Assembly (NCBI GenBank): GCA_029260335.1
Contig: JAJDDL010000370.1
Span: 1-6,122, forward strand
Length of the DNA stretch: 6,122 nt
Direction of reading: 5' to 3'
Origin: Phycisphaerales bacterium
GTDB taxonomy: Bacteria > Planctomycetota > Phycisphaerae > Phycisphaerales > UBA1924
Positions 4,637-6,122 of this stretch are shown here, piece after piece. Under the pieces are notes generated by a model that was not told the DNA's origin, ran no database searches, and worked only from the letters and a program-made list of their open reading frames with translations. Position numbers and translations under genes: made by a program. Positions within the stretch are counted from its first letter, which is position 1, and every line of letters starts with the position of its first letter.

Positions 4637-6122
4637 TTGGACTACCCCGATACACACGGTCTTTCGTTCACCGATCACGACTCGATCCGGATCGTGGATA
4701 TCGCGGGGTTGTTGCCCACGCACGCGGTCAAGTCCTTCAAGACTCGCAAGGACTGGGCGATCCGCAAGATCCTGATCCACCAACACGCGGGCGCCGCAAA
4801 ATCCACCGTGGACAAGCGCGCCGATGGCGTCCCCAAGAGTTGCAAGTCCACCGCCGATTTCATTGTTCGACCAAACGACCCAGCAAAGCCTGGACTGAAT
4901 GGCAAGAATAATCCCGGCTACGGGTACAACTACGATATCGGCTATGGCGAGGACAAGTCCGCCGGCAAAGACTTGGTGTACCGGACCCAGTTCGCCAACA
5001 AGATCTCCTACCACACCGGCTCGGGACAGAACGAGATGGGCATCGCCATCTCGCACATGGGATACATGCGCCACCTCGACGCGCCAACCGGAGCGACCTA
5101 CAGCCCCAACGATGGCAAGCCGCATGACGCGCAGAAGAGAGTCCTGCCGCAGATCGTGGACTACCTGCAGCAGAAGTACGGCATCTCAGACCTGCACGTC
5201 CAAGGCCATTTTCAGCACAGCAAGCCCGCGTGCCCAGGCTGGGATATCGAGTATTGGCTGATGCATCGCGAGCACCGCCCTCGCGTCGCGGGCAAGGGAT
5301 TCTGCTGGCCGATCGATCTGCCGGCGTTCGCGACTCCGCCATTCCTGGTCGACCCGGCGGATGTGGTCCGGGACGCTCGCCTGCTCGTGGCAAACAACAA
5401 ACAGGGCGGAACCGGGTTCTTCCCGTTCGGCAGGCGGTTTCTCTGGCATGACGGAGTCCACCTGTTTCCACCAGAGGGCGAGGGCGCAAACGTCTACGCG
5501 GTGCGCGATGGCTGGGTCGTTGGCGCACGCGTGGAGAAGAACGTCGTGCTTGACGGCAAGGACTACGGCAGCGCGGCATTCGTGCTTGTCATGCACGAAG
5601 ATCCGGGGCTGTATGACCCGTTTGACAGCCGGACATACGGCGCAAAGCGCCGCCCCTACCGACCGACCTATCACTCGCTCTCGATGCACCTTATGCCGCT
5701 CGATGACACAATCGGCTGGGTTGCAATGCTCAAGGATCGCGACCGGACACGATACGACGAGTTGTTTGACACTCCGGAGGTTGGACGGAATCTCTCGGCG
5801 GTCGGATTGCCTGTCAAGGCCGGGGAGATCATCGGCAAGGTGGGGCAGCACAATGCGTTCGCCGCTCGCCATCCGGACTTGGACGCCGCCGACGACAAGG
5901 TGTTCGATTCCCAGCGTCACTCGGTCCTGCACTTTGAGATATTCTTCCGCGACAATCTGATCAAGCGGTTTGACCCCGACGACAAACTGCACAAGAACAT
6001 CACGATCAGTGATGGGGACCGAGATTCCATTGCCGACGACATCGTTCGCAAACTCGAACGGTCGCGCGGATTCAGCGACGCGACCCTGACGCTGTTGGAA
6101 ACAGCCATCACGGACGCCGACG
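4637..6122 (+). CDS. Amidase_2 + M23-like peptidoglycan hydrolase, probable T6SS effector (copy 2, 3' partial)
   Basis: An open frame of 495 codons from TTG to the window edge with no stop, so the C-terminal third is outside. It aligns without a single gap to residues 1-495 of effector 1, at roughly three-quarters identity by eye. The amidase keeps H48 (ILIHQHAG), Y97 (GYNYDI, with N where copy 1 has H98), H191 and C199 (GHFQHSKPACPG). The M23-like part keeps WHDGVH (H271, H275), MHL (H351), VKAGEIIGKVG and VLHFEI (H432), so both unusual substitutions are shared with copy 1. The calcium-like loop is DGDRDSIADD. The predicted role is the same: cargo of the upstream VgrG that attacks peptidoglycan in the target periplasm. 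The likely functional difference is in the unseen C-terminal region. The frame has not decayed, unlike the small ORF just before it, which argues that the gene is under selection. Confidence 0.92.
   Translation, partial: MDYPDTHGLSFTDHDSIRIVDIAGLLPTHAVKSFKTRKDWAIRKILIHQHAGAAKSTVDKRADGVPKSCKSTADFIVRPNDPAKPGLNGKNNPGYGYNYDIGYGEDKSAGKDLVYRTQFANKISYHTGSGQNEMGIAISHMGYMRHLDAPTGATYSPNDGKPHDAQKRVLPQIVDYLQQKYGISDLHVQGHFQHSKPACPGWDIEYWLMHREHRPRVAGKGFCWPIDLPAFATPPFLVDPADVVRDARLLVANNKQGGTGFFPFGRRFLWHDGVHLFPPEGEGANVYAVRDGWVVGARVEKNVVLDGKDYGSAAFVLVMHEDPGLYDPFDSRTYGAKRRPYRPTYHSLSMHLMPLDDTIGWVAMLKDRDRTRYDELFDTPEVGRNLSAVGLPVKAGEIIGKVGQHNAFAARHPDLDAADDKVFDSQRHSVLHFEIFFRDNLIKRFDPDDKLHKNITISDGDRDSIADDIVRKLERSRGFSDATLTLLETAITDAD

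Larger units (their letters stand above)
1952..6122 (+). repeat. Diverged tandem duplication of an acidic-ORF + effector unit
   Basis: The first unit begins at about 1952 (within the acidic ORF) and runs through effector 1. The second begins at about 4471 and runs through the visible part of effector 2. The effector starts are 2506 bases apart. Coding homology is gapless across 495 codons, while the small-ORF part has lost 13 bases in copy 2. The visible homology does not extend to vgrG or the adaptor gene, so only the cargo unit was copied. The divergence suggests an old event rather than a recent one. Confidence 0.85.

Noticed and set aside
4534..4911. Sense-strand open frame of 125 codons over the start of effector 2
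   Set aside because: Its first part is the acidic-ORF remnant read past the one-base deletion; the rest is out of phase with the conserved amidase frame.

Overview
The window is a type VI secretion (T6SS) VgrG cargo island from a GC-rich diderm bacterium. It reads entirely on the + strand. The T6SS genes imply a Gram-negative-type envelope. Strong G/C bias at third codon positions and two TTG-started genes fit a high-GC proteobacterium or planctomycete-like organism, but nothing here fixes the phylum.

Layout: (1) 1-1425 is the C-terminal part of a VgrG spike protein; its 5' end lies outside the window. (2) 1452-1844 is a small VgrG-linked protein with a GKYGS-type N-terminal motif and a small beta-sandwich, probably a loading adaptor. 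(3) 1898-2119 is a 73-residue, very acidic ORF of unknown function. (4) 2131-4320 is a 729-residue two-enzyme protein: an N-terminal Amidase_2/T7-lysozyme-like N-acetylmuramoyl-L-alanine amidase, a LytM/M23-like domain with altered active-site residues, then a C-terminal region with a motif set seen in T6SS cargo and a phage-virion-like beta domain. (5) 4321-4636 is a gap with no intact gene; its second half is a decayed copy of the acidic ORF. (6) 4637 to the window end is a second, gaplessly alignable copy of the amidase+M23 gene, cut by the window edge.

How the parts work together (inference): VgrG forms the puncturing tip, the small beta-sandwich protein probably helps attach cargo, and the two paralogous amidase-M23 proteins are delivered as peptidoglycan-attacking effectors. 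Neither effector has a signal peptide, as expected for T6SS cargo. No periplasmic immunity gene is visible between the two copies. The acidic ORF plus effector unit has been tandemly duplicated. After duplication the acidic ORF of copy 2 decayed, while the effector frame stayed open with no indel over 495 codons.

The most interesting signals are the fusion of two peptidoglycan-hydrolase folds in T6SS cargo, the shared non-canonical M23 active site, and the tandem arrangement without a recognisable immunity gene.
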